Positions 1 to 5,083 of a stretch of 5,083 nt of DNA are shown here, piece by piece. A program made the position numbers and the translations under genes. The stretch is from Candidatus Sumerlaeota bacterium. GTDB lineage: Bacteria > Sumerlaeota > Sumerlaeia > UBA8349. Numbering within the stretch: the stretch's first letter is position 1; each line of letters starts with the position of its first letter. Location of the stretch: positions 1 to 5,083 of the forward strand of contig DNPO01000189.1 of assembly GCA_003501375.1 (NCBI GenBank), written 5' to 3'. The notes under the pieces are model-generated. The model saw only the letters and a program-made list of their open reading frames with translations. It did no database searches and was not told the DNA's origin.

Positions 1-888
1 CGCCCTCATCCCTTCTTGCATCCCTGATTTTTCAACCCACTGTTCCCACGCCTCGCCCGCCTCGGACAAATGACTAAAGCGCGCCCCGCGAATGCGCGTG
101 AGGCAGTGCAACACGGCAGTGTAATACGCGTGGAATAACTTATTGGGTTTTCCCCCTTTGTGAAAATTGAAGGGGTGGATAAAGTTTGCTACAACCAGCG
201 GTTCGCCGGGACGAAGCGCAGCAGCCAACTGGCGCAAATCAGGCAACTGTCCACTGACCGGAATTTCTACCAGCGGTGTCGGAGCGGATTGCTCGGCACG
301 AAAGTTTTCCGGGTCAAGATAGTAGACGCGGGTGGTGTCGCAGCCATCTTCCACTTTAAATTCGTACACTTCGCGCACGCGTGGATGGTGTCCCACGGAC
401 GATTCGTAGCGGATCCCTGCTCGTTCGAGCGCACGGAAAAGCGGGGTGGAAAATGCCCGGCTGCCCGAGCGAAATGACCGCGCTTCAAACGCGGGATCGA
501 AGCAACGAAAACGCTGTTCTACTAGCGCCTTTCCCTGGGCAATCAGCGGGTAAATCTCGTCCTCGCTGCCTTGCAGCATGATTGCTTCCGCGTGAGTGTG
601 CAGACCAACTTCATAGCCCTTGTCAAAAATTTCTTTGTAAACCGGATGGTTGTCGCCGAGGTCGTAGTTGGGGTTGATGAGATAGGTCGCCTTGCCGGTA
701 AGGTCAAAACGCGCATACAATTTTTCGAGTATGTGAAAGGCCGGTTCAATCGCATCACCCGGCCAGGCGTCGAAGTCAACGGTCAGACAGATGTGGATGG
801 GGTTGGAGATTTTTCCCTGCATGGCTGCCAAACCAGCCAAAAGACGGATGTAGCGGAGTACACTTTTTCCTAAACGGATTATTTGCAT
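1..888 (-). CDS. Polysaccharide deacetylase-like (NodB/CE4 fold) protein, C-terminus cut off by window edge
   Basis: This frame runs without a stop for 296 codons from an ATG at 888 to base 1, so the C-terminus is outside the window. The NodB-homology pattern is visible in order. TVDFDAW (about residues 36-42) carries the paired Asp of motif 1. GYEVGLHTHAE (about 91-101) is the metal-binding His motif. SFRSG (138-142) stands for the Arg motif 3. IHPFNFH (237-243) resembles the late His motif. The family removes N-acyl groups from amino sugars, or is used as a related metal-dependent hydrolase, in cell-wall or exopolysaccharide metabolism. The His motif reads H-T-H-A-E, not the usual H-S/T-x-x-H, so the substrate and even the activity are uncertain. 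The first 22 residues are basic then hydrophobic and might be a weak signal or anchor. Start choice is open: ATG 888, an in-frame GTG at 906 and Met23 at 822 all lack a clear Shine-Dalgarno. It lies 54 nt downstream of the TPR-like gene, probably in one operon. Confidence 0.85.
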   Translation of the reverse strand, partial: MQIIRLGKSVLRYIRLLAGLAAMQGKISNPIHICLTVDFDAWPGDAIEPAFHILEKLYARFDLTGKATYLINPNYDLGDNHPVYKEIFDKGYEVGLHTHAEAIMLQGSEDEIYPLIAQGKALVEQRFRCFDPAFEARSFRSGSRAFSTPLFRALERAGIRYESSVGHHPRVREVYEFKVEDGCDTTRVYYLDPENFRAEQSAPTPLVEIPVSGQLPDLRQLAAALRPGEPLVVANFIHPFNFHKGGKPNKLFHAYYTAVLHCLTRIRGARFSHLSEAGEAWEQWVEKSGMQEGMRA

Positions 889-920
889 GATTTGTTCAAT
901 TTTCACCAGGAGGGAAATGA

Positions 921-940
921 ATCGGACTGATCTGTCCGAT
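921..940. terminator. Perfect 7-bp inverted repeat between the two minus-strand genes; possible intercistronic terminator or attenuator
   Basis: ATCGGAC (921-927) and GTCCGAT (934-940) are exact reverse complements separated by six bases. On the minus strand the hairpin begins two bases after the TAA of the TPR-like gene and is followed by TTCATTT, a broken T-run. On the plus strand it is followed by CCTTATTTTTTTT, a much better terminator tail, but no plus-strand gene is seen upstream. It may be a leaky or bidirectional terminator, or an mRNA-processing or stability element within an operon. Confidence 0.4.
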
Positions 941-942
941 CC

Positions 943-2673
943 TTATTTTTTTTCGCCCAGTCCTTCCAAAATAGATTCCGCTTCACGGCACGCCACCGGG
1001 TTGGGAACCAGCAATTCAGGGTAGGGTTCTTTCATGTTTTCCACATCTTCTATCGCAATACGACGATGGAAAGCATTACTCAAGTTTTCGGCTTCGATTG
1101 CGTGGGGGCTATTGGGAAACTGGTCTTCTATTACTGCCAGCGCCTTTTCAATTCCGTTTCGTTCGCCCTTCAAAATCCGGTCACGCGCACCTGACAAAAG
1201 CGCCTGTGCCTGAAAATCCCGCAAGTCTTCCTGACGTTTCAGTTCGGATAAGCAGACTTTGCGCAGTTTGATCCGTCGAGCCTCTATTTCTGGATCATTC
1301 TGTGTCCCCTCCTTGGGGAATTCCTCCAACAACTTCATTGCTTCGCGTGGATGGTTCTTGTCTACCTGTTCCACACATTTCTGGAAATGCTGAAGTGCGA
1401 TTTGTTTTCGGGCCAGCGCGATTTGTTCCGCCGCCGTTTTTTGCAAGGATTCGTGCTGTGCAGCGCGCTGAAATGCCTGGATCGATTCCCGCAGCATACC
1501 GCGTCCGCCTGCCCATTCGCCCAGTTCAAACGCAGCGGCGAACTCTCCGGGTTTCAGCGCGTCGAAGCGCGCGTGAAATTCGCACACATCGAGCAAGGTT
1601 CCTGAAGTTTTGAGATCAGCGGACGTGACTTCATCTTTTGATGCAGGTAACATCTTGTAATGAGATTCAAGTTTGGCACGCGCCTCGGCATAGCGCTCGC
1701 GCTTTACCAACGATTCGCCCCAAAGTTTCAGCAAGTCAGCTTGGCAATCCCGCGCCTTGTCATCCAGTACCCGCTTGCCCCACTCTTCGTACAGTTTCAA
1801 CGCACGTTCGTAATCTTCCATCTTGACGAGTTCAACGCGTGCAACCGTCAAGACAGCGCTCATACGTTCACGGGCCAAAGCCGGAGAAGTGGGTTTAACA
1901 AACTGTTCCAGATAGGTGAGCGTTTCGGTATAACGCCCGGCGCTACGCATAGTCGCCGCCTGACGGATTGCCACATATAACTGGGCAGATTTCGCACAGG
2001 GCAACCCCGCCGTTTTGATGCGTTGCACCAGGTTGGTTGCGTGATCGAAGTCCTTGGCGTTCAGCATGGCCTTCAACTGATCTACCAGAACCATGCGAAT
2101 GGTCGACTCATCCTGCGCGAAATTTTTCCATTGCGCCTCGGGGATGCGTCCGAACAATTCCAATGCAAACTTCGAATCGCCTGCACTGGCAAATGAACCG
2201 GACATTCCGGCCAAAAATTCCACGCTGGGGGGCGGGTCTGGTTCCGCCGCTTTACGTGTCAGCGCGATCCAGAACTCGCGTTCTTTTGCCGGTCGGTCTT
2301 TCAAGTGTTTGGGGAAGGTGGAGCGTTGCCGCATCAGCCAATCACGCAGGGCGGGCTTGGCAACTCCGGAGGCTTGCGCATCGCGCAAGAACTTTTCGGC
2401 TTCTGGCAGCACACCTGCGGTCAATTTAAACTCCGCCCGCACCAGCAAATTGCCCGCTGCGGAGTCAAGTGTTATTTGTTTGATGCGCGCCTGTGGAATT
2501 TGAAGCGCACCTGTGGCGGTGAAAATCTCCACCGGGTTGGTGGTTTTGTCTTTTACCACACAAGGCAGTTTTCGTCCATCCACCAATTCCACAGTATCGG
2601 CAAAAGATGCCGCGCCCGAAATGAGACACAGAACTAGGGTGCAAAAAGCAATGAGATGGCGTAAATAAAGCAC
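943..2673 (-). CDS. Secreted TPR-like repeat protein, function unknown
   Basis: This 576-residue protein starts at a GTG (2671-2673), supported by an AAAGGAG Shine-Dalgarno ten bases upstream. A Sec signal peptide is clear: short basic start, hydrophobic run from about residue 7 to 20, and likely cleavage after Ala25 (SFA|D). No lipobox is seen. Residues about 27-70 (VELVDGRKLPCVV, then a G-ALQIPQARI stretch) look like the small beta domain with a 'DGR-L-G' start found in many PVC-group secreted proteins. The remainder is almost all alpha-helical, with TPR/SEL-like helix pairs around residues 160-180, 200-222, 240-262, 280-303, 319-342, 384-404, 430-455 and 501-525. Such repeats normally form a protein-protein scaffold. 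No catalytic motif is recognised. The C-terminus is lysine-rich, encoded by a run of eight A before TAA. The neighbouring deacetylase suggests an envelope or polysaccharide role, but this is inference from adjacency only. Confidence 0.85.
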   Translation of the reverse strand: MLYLRHLIAFCTLVLCLISGAASFADTVELVDGRKLPCVVKDKTTNPVEIFTATGALQIPQARIKQITLDSAAGNLLVRAEFKLTAGVLPEAEKFLRDAQASGVAKPALRDWLMRQRSTFPKHLKDRPAKEREFWIALTRKAAEPDPPPSVEFLAGMSGSFASAGDSKFALELFGRIPEAQWKNFAQDESTIRMVLVDQLKAMLNAKDFDHATNLVQRIKTAGLPCAKSAQLYVAIRQAATMRSAGRYTETLTYLEQFVKPTSPALARERMSAVLTVARVELVKMEDYERALKLYEEWGKRVLDDKARDCQADLLKLWGESLVKRERYAEARAKLESHYKMLPASKDEVTSADLKTSGTLLDVCEFHARFDALKPGEFAAAFELGEWAGGRGMLRESIQAFQRAAQHESLQKTAAEQIALARKQIALQHFQKCVEQVDKNHPREAMKLLEEFPKEGTQNDPEIEARRIKLRKVCLSELKRQEDLRDFQAQALLSGARDRILKGERNGIEKALAVIEDQFPNSPHAIEAENLSNAFHRRIAIEDVENMKEPYPELLVPNPVACREAESILEGLGEKK

Positions 2674-2683
2674 GTTGTTGGCG

Positions 2684-2691
2684 CTCCTTTT
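2684..2691 (-). promoter_or_regulatory. Shine-Dalgarno deciding the GTG start of the TPR-like gene
   Basis: The minus strand reads AAAAGGAG here, with AGGAG ending ten bases before the GTG at 2673. No better ATG with a ribosome site lies just downstream, so this supports the GTG start. The signal peptide beginning at this codon agrees with it. Confidence 0.7.
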
Positions 2692-2739
2692 CTTACCCGC
2701 GTCATAGTTTTACCCGCCCGAGCGCAACGCGCAAGAGTT

Positions 2740-2885
2740 ATTTTTGGTGTCCGTAATATACAAGACAGGATTAACCTTACGTACGTTGCGATCCTACCGG
2801 ACACCTGCTCTTAAACGGGTAACTCATTTTTGGTGTAATGATAGTATTGAAACAGGTTTCATTTTTGAATTTTTTCGGGGTGTCC
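2740..2885. repeat. Cluster of GGTGTCC heptamers with an ATTTTTGGTGT direct repeat
   Basis: ATTTTTGGTGT occurs exactly at 2740-2750 and again at 2826-2836, 86 bases apart. The heptamer GGTGTCC is present at 2746-2752 (plus), 2799-2805 (minus, as GGACACC) and 2879-2885 (plus). The first two extend to an 8-bp inverted repeat (GGTGTCCG/CGGACACC). GGTGT also appears at 3157-3161 (plus) and 3026-3030 (minus). This could be a regulator-binding array, but GGTGTCC also occurs at 387-393 inside the deacetylase gene, so chance is not excluded. Confidence 0.4.
2848..2861. repeat. Short palindrome TGAAAC-AG-GTTTCA
   Basis: Perfect 6-bp arms lie around a two-base centre, followed by the AT-rich TTTTTGAATTTTTT. 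The two-base centre is too small for a full RNA hairpin loop, so a dimeric-repressor operator is likelier than a terminator. No specific regulator is recognised. Confidence 0.3.
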
Positions 2886-2935
2886 CTGAGCAATATCCTC
2901 TCAGTCTCTTGGAATCATCTGGTAAGCGCAGAAAG

Positions 2936-2957
2936 GGGTATATCTAAAGTAATACCC
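2936..2957. repeat. Inverted repeat GGGTAT-N10-ATACCC
   Basis: Perfect 6-bp arms (2936-2941 and 2952-2957) lie one helical turn apart, the geometry of a dimeric DNA-binding site. It sits about 60 bases upstream of the candidate sigma-70 -35 and 175 bases upstream of the sigma-54-like element, where an activator site would be reasonable. No specific regulator is recognised. Confidence 0.3.
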
Positions 2958-3017
2958 GCTCCGATTCAATTAGCCCACTTTTCGCGTTGATAACAGACAG
3001 CTTAACGCCTCATTCCC

Positions 3018-3045
3018 TTGAGAGAACACCTCTAACTGTTATATC
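3018..3045 (+). promoter_or_regulatory. Candidate sigma-70 promoter upstream of the chemoreceptor gene
   Basis: TTGAGA (3018-3023, five of six matches to TTGACA) and TATATC (3040-3045, four of six to TATAAT) are separated by 16 bases. Transcription from here would begin near 3052 and give a leader of about 200 nt. It competes with, or adds to, the sigma-54-like element closer to the gene. Confidence 0.35.
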
Positions 3046-3131
3046 ACTTCTATTCCTTACCTTGTCACATTGCACCATGCAGACTGTTAAAAACAAACAG
3101 GTTACAAATTCCTTGCGTGTCTCTTTTTTTC

Positions 3132-3148
3132 TGGCATACTGTATGCTT
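3132..3148 (+). promoter_or_regulatory. Candidate sigma-54 (RpoN) -24/-12 promoter of the chemoreceptor gene
   Basis: TGGCAT-ACTGT-ATGCT follows the consensus TGGCAC-N5-TTGCW. The key GG (3133-3134) and GC (3145-3146) have the required 12-base offset. Taking C3146 as -12 puts the start of transcription near 3158, about 94 bases before the ATG. The same bases also form an odd palindrome, GCATAC-T-GTATGC (3135-3147), which offers an alternative reading as a repressor operator. No weaker sigma-28 site was found. An enhancer-binding protein site would be needed upstream; the heptamer cluster and the 2936-2957 inverted repeat are possible candidates. Confidence 0.5.
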
Positions 3149-3158
3149 CAGGTGGAGG

Positions 3159-3201
3159 TGTCTGTACAGCGATGGGGTAAAAGCGCATCGTTCTGCAGAC
3201 A
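3159..3201 (+). ncRNA. Long stem-loop in the 5' leader of the chemoreceptor mRNA
   Basis: The arms 3160-3174 (GTCTGTACAGCGATG) and 3186-3200 (CATCGTTCTGCAGAC) pair over 15 positions: ten Watson-Crick pairs in two perfect 5-bp blocks, and a middle block with two A-U pairs, two G-U pairs and one C-C mismatch. T3159-A3201 adds a sixteenth pair. The loop is the 11-base GGGTAAAAGCG. The stem begins within a base or two of the predicted sigma-54 start. No U-run follows directly, so it is not a standard terminator. An mRNA-stabilising 5' hairpin or a binding element are possibilities. I do not recognise a known riboswitch core. Confidence 0.5.
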
Positions 3202-3237
3202 AAGAGTAGGTTTTTACGAGATACAACGAAAGAAAAA

Positions 3238-3244
3238 AAAGGAG
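3238..3244 (+). promoter_or_regulatory. Shine-Dalgarno of the chemoreceptor gene
   Basis: AAAGGAG ends seven bases before the ATG at 3252, inside a purine-rich, apparently unstructured stretch. This fixes the start codon with good confidence and suggests efficient translation. Confidence 0.85.
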
Positions 3245-3251
3245 AGATAAA

Positions 3252-4871
3252 ATGAAAAGTCTAAAACTCAGCGCCAAACTGTACCTCGTAATGGGGATCC
3301 TTGTACTAACAGCAATCATTATTGCTGCAATTGGATATCGGGGGATGCTTAAGACAGGGGATCGCCTCGCTTACGTTAACCAATTCAATGTCACTGAGAC
3401 AAAACTGATAGGTGATCTTCGATACGACCTTCTGTGGTTAGTCCGCTGTGGAAAGAACGCATGCTTGGCAGAAACAGCAGAAGACGCCAAGAAAATGACC
3501 GAACAAGGTGCTGCGGCTGCGGAGTCATTAACCGCCACCATTAAAAAAGTACAAGAGGTCTATAGCAACGATCCAGAAACCTCCGCTGACGAAAAAGCCT
3601 GGGTTGCTGAAGTGCCAGGTATTTGGGAAATGGCAAAACCCTTGGAAAAGAAAATTTATGATGCTGTAGCCAGGGGAGACAAGAAGGCCGCAACAGCTGT
3701 GTCCATGGAAGACCAACGTGAAGTTCTGCTGAAATTCTTGGATGTGGCTGCTAAATTGAGCAAAAAACTTGAAGCGGATAACAAGGATTTTGCGATTGCA
3801 AGTGTCCAGGAAACAAACCGTAATATTTGGGCGCTCATCCTTACCGGAATCATCGGCATTGCTATCTCCATGATTGTGGCTACCCTGATTATCCGTGGCG
3901 TAACCCTTTCCCTGACCCGGGCAGTGGACAGCCTGAGTAGCGCAGCCGAACAAGTTAGCTCTGCTTCCAGCCAAATATCGCAGGCAAGTCAGCAATTGGC
4001 TGAAGGTTCCACGGAACAGGCCTCCAGTTTGGAAGAGTCTTCCTCGGCCTTGGAAGAATTGGCTGGACAAGCAAATGGCAATGCGGAAAACGCTACGAAA
4101 GTTAACGCTTTAATGGCAGACACGCGTAAAGTTATCACAGAGGCTGGCGGTGCTATGGATCAGATGGTTGGTACGATGACCGGAATTAAACAATCATCAC
4201 ACAAAATTTCCGGTATCATCAAAACCATTGAAGAGATCGCGTTCCAAACCAATCTTTTGGCTTTAAATGCCGCTGTCGAAGCAGCGCGGGCGGGCGAACA
4301 TGGTAAAGGTTTTGCCGTCGTTGCAGAGGAAGTGCGTAATCTCGCTCAACGTTCTGCTGTTGCCGCCAAGGACACCGCCAGCCTGATTCAGGATAGCGTG
4401 GAGCAGGCCGACAAGGGTACGGTCGTGGTAACCAGAGCCGCTGCGGAAGTGCAGAAGATTTCCGAGAGTTCCGAAACCGTCGCTCGCAGCGTGAGCGAAA
4501 TAGCATCGGCGTCGCAGGAGCAGTCGCAGGGTATCAGCCAAATCAACACTGCCGTAGCGCAAATGGACAAGGTCACGCAGCAGGTAGCAGCCAATGCAGA
4601 AGAATCCGCCTCCGCCAGCGAAGAATTGACCGCCCAAGCGGGGCAGATGAATTCCATCGTGGCCGATCTGGCAGCGTTGGTTGGTGGAAACGCAGGAACC
4701 ATTTCGGAGCCGCAATATGCTCCGCAGAGAACCGCTCCTGTTTTTACCGCAGTTTCGCAGCATCGTTCGCAGCCACTGATGCGCCCGCAGATTGCTCATA
4801 AAAAGAGCACGAAGGTATCCAAGCATGCCGCAAAGGTAATCCCTTTTGAAGATGATGGGACTGATTTTTAA
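3252..4871 (+). CDS. Methyl-accepting chemotaxis protein with periplasmic four-helix-type sensor and no recognisable HAMP domain
   Basis: This is an inner-membrane chemoreceptor that passes ligand signals to CheA through CheW. TM1 spans about residues 10-28. A helical periplasmic sensor (about 30-190), of 4HB_MCP type by pattern, follows, then TM2 at about 192-214. The cytoplasmic coiled-coil hairpin fills about 215-477. Its highly conserved tip at about 328-362 includes EIAFQTNLLALNAAVEAARAG and GKGFAVVAEEVRNLA, which are diagnostic. Glu/Gln-rich adaptation segments are visible near 254-270 (STEQASSLEE) and 448-460 (NAEESASASEELT). Directly after TM2 there is no HAMP proline or DEIG-like motif, and the arms on both sides of the tip are about equal (roughly 130 residues). 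The signalling hairpin therefore seems to join the membrane segment directly. The tail (481-539) is a basic, flexible linker ending in the acidic VIPFEDDGTDF; the NWETF-type CheR tether is absent. Only two cysteines exist, C66 and C71, both periplasmic. No che genes are adjacent. Confidence 0.97.
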   Translation: MKSLKLSAKLYLVMGILVLTAIIIAAIGYRGMLKTGDRLAYVNQFNVTETKLIGDLRYDLLWLVRCGKNACLAETAEDAKKMTEQGAAAAESLTATIKKVQEVYSNDPETSADEKAWVAEVPGIWEMAKPLEKKIYDAVARGDKKAATAVSMEDQREVLLKFLDVAAKLSKKLEADNKDFAIASVQETNRNIWALILTGIIGIAISMIVATLIIRGVTLSLTRAVDSLSSAAEQVSSASSQISQASQQLAEGSTEQASSLEESSSALEELAGQANGNAENATKVNALMADTRKVITEAGGAMDQMVGTMTGIKQSSHKISGIIKTIEEIAFQTNLLALNAAVEAARAGEHGKGFAVVAEEVRNLAQRSAVAAKDTASLIQDSVEQADKGTVVVTRAAAEVQKISESSETVARSVSEIASASQEQSQGISQINTAVAQMDKVTQQVAANAEESASASEELTAQAGQMNSIVADLAALVGGNAGTISEPQYAPQRTAPVFTAVSQHRSQPLMRPQIAHKKSTKVSKHAAKVIPFEDDGTDF

Positions 4872-4906
4872 GGTGAATTCAGGAAAAACAGCGCTTCCTT
4901 CTAACT

Positions 4907-4975
4907 GGAACTCCTAAGAATCTAAGTGGACAAAATGTCATGATTTTTAGGAGTTCCTGCTTTACTTCAATTTTT
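4907..4975 (+). terminator. Strong hairpin terminator after the chemoreceptor gene
   Basis: GGAACTCCTAAGAATC (4907-4922) pairs with GATTTTTAGGAGTTCC (4942-4957) over 16 positions, with a single G-U wobble. Inside the 19-base loop, GACA (4929-4932) can pair with TGTC (4936-4939). The stem is followed by TGCTTTACTTCAATTTTT, so the T-run (4971-4975) lies a little further away than in a textbook intrinsic terminator. It starts 35 bases after the stop codon and precedes the next promoter. Confidence 0.75.
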
Positions 4976-4989
4976 ATGCGGAAAGGGAC

Positions 4990-5019
4990 TTGACAAGCGT
5001 TTTGTTCCTTATGTAATAT
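4990..5019 (+). promoter_or_regulatory. Sigma-70 promoter of the tRNA gene
   Basis: A perfect -35 TTGACA (4990-4995) lies 18 bases before a -10-like TAATAT (5014-5019). The -10 is followed by GTCCCCCCG, a GC-rich discriminator typical of stable-RNA promoters under growth-rate or stringent control. The predicted start is around 5026, giving a tRNA precursor with a leader of about 35 nt. Confidence 0.7.
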
Positions 5020-5020
5020 G

Positions 5021-5041
5021 TCCCCCCGTCGACGGTGGGGA
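5021..5041. repeat. GC-rich imperfect palindrome overlapping the tRNA transcription start
   Basis: TCCCC (5021-5025) and GGGGA (5037-5041) flank the perfect 10-bp palindrome CCGTCGACGG (5026-5035), with one unpaired T at 5036. It lies directly downstream of the -10 hexamer and spans the predicted start. It could affect promoter melting, bind a protein, or help fold the precursor 5' leader. Confidence 0.45.
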
Positions 5042-5060
5042 TGTTGTTGCACCGTCTCGT

Positions 5061-5083
5061 TGGGGGTTCGCCAAGTCGGTAAG
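5061..5083 (+). tRNA. 5' part of a tRNA gene, probably tRNA-Gln, cut by window edge
   Basis: TGGGGGT fits a seven-base acceptor strand, followed by TC at positions 8-9, GCCA as the D-stem, and an AGTCGGTAAG D-loop with the invariant GG. The U at position 1 and the 'GCCAAG..GGTAAG' D-arm are the usual look of bacterial tRNA-Gln. The anticodon lies beyond the edge, so the amino-acid identity is inferred. The strong promoter 40 bases upstream supports a real gene. Confidence 0.75.

Larger units (their letters stand above)
2674..3251. other. Divergent intergenic regulatory region (578 bp), no convincing gene
   Basis: The region separates the minus-strand TPR-like gene from the plus-strand chemoreceptor and is visibly AT-richer than the coding flanks. 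Short open frames exist (for example a TTG-started one at 2744-2947, 67 codons), but none has a ribosome site or recognisable product. For the minus-strand gene only weak promoter candidates are seen: TTGCGC (2722-2727) with TATGAC (2701-2706) at a short 15-base spacing, or a TATATT -10-like hexamer at 2755-2760 without a good -35. Plus-strand signals for the chemoreceptor are listed separately. Confidence 0.7.

Noticed and set aside
160..873. Plus-strand and other-frame open stretches over the deacetylase
   Set aside because: They lie opposite a continuous 296-codon frame with clear NodB-type motifs and have no motifs or ribosome sites of their own.
2744..2947. 67-codon plus-strand frame in the intergenic region
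   Set aside because: It starts at TTG without a ribosome site, has no recognisable domain, and overlaps the repeats; AT-rich non-coding sequence explains it.
3135..3147. LexA-type SOS box reading of GCATACTGTATGC
   Set aside because: It shares TACTGTATG with the E. coli box but lacks the second half-site at the right spacing; the sigma-54 match explains the bases better.
3159..3251. Cyclic-di-GMP (GEMM) riboswitch in the receptor leader
   Set aside because: Such switches do precede some motility genes, but the conserved GEMM core and tetraloop-receptor elements are not present.
3065..3319. 84-codon minus-strand frame across the receptor promoter and start
   Set aside because: It overlaps the promoter, leader hairpin and Shine-Dalgarno of a certain gene on the other strand, and its product is low-complexity Leu/Ser/Phe.
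3528..4826. Several long minus-strand frames inside the chemoreceptor gene
   Set aside because: These are shadow frames of a repetitive, alanine/serine-rich coiled-coil gene; none has a start signal or recognisable domain.
4907..4957. Terminal repeats of a MITE-like element after the receptor gene
   Set aside because: There is only one hairpin with a short loop, no flanking target duplication is seen, and the position and T-run fit a terminator.

Overview
The window looks like bacterial chromosome from a Gram-negative organism of moderate GC content. Codons are ordinary, Shine-Dalgarno sites are good, one protein has a Sec signal peptide, and one is a transmembrane chemoreceptor with a periplasmic domain. 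The secreted repeat protein starts with a short 'DGR-L' beta domain followed by TPR-like helices, which I associate with Verrucomicrobiota and related PVC bacteria. The chemoreceptor style also occurs in Geobacter-like deltaproteobacteria. The phylum guess is therefore weak.

Layout. (1) Positions 1-888, minus strand: a NodB/CE4-type polysaccharide deacetylase-like protein, open at the left edge, with 296 residues visible and no stop. (2) Positions 943-2673, minus strand: a secreted 576-residue protein with TPR-like helices, 54 nt upstream of the deacetylase and probably in the same transcript. A perfect 7-bp inverted repeat lies between them. (3) Positions 2674-3251: a 578-bp divergent intergenic region, AT-richer than its flanks. 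It holds inverted repeats, a recurring GGTGTCC heptamer, a candidate sigma-70 promoter, a good sigma-54-like -24/-12 element and a 15-16 bp stem-loop that begins where the sigma-54 transcript would start. (4) Positions 3252-4871, plus strand: a complete methyl-accepting chemotaxis protein (539 aa) with no recognisable HAMP domain, followed by a strong hairpin terminator at about 4907-4975. (5) Positions 4990-5083, plus strand: a strong sigma-70 promoter with a GC-rich discriminator, then the 5' end of a tRNA gene, probably tRNA-Gln, cut by the right edge.

Working together. The two minus-strand genes could act on envelope or extracellular polysaccharide, but only their adjacency suggests it. 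The chemoreceptor is transcribed divergently as its own unit, with no che genes in view. The tRNA is an independent unit. I see no mobile element, CRISPR array or defence system. The least ordinary parts are the MCP promoter/leader and the junction between the two minus-strand genes. Nothing here demonstrates a new system.
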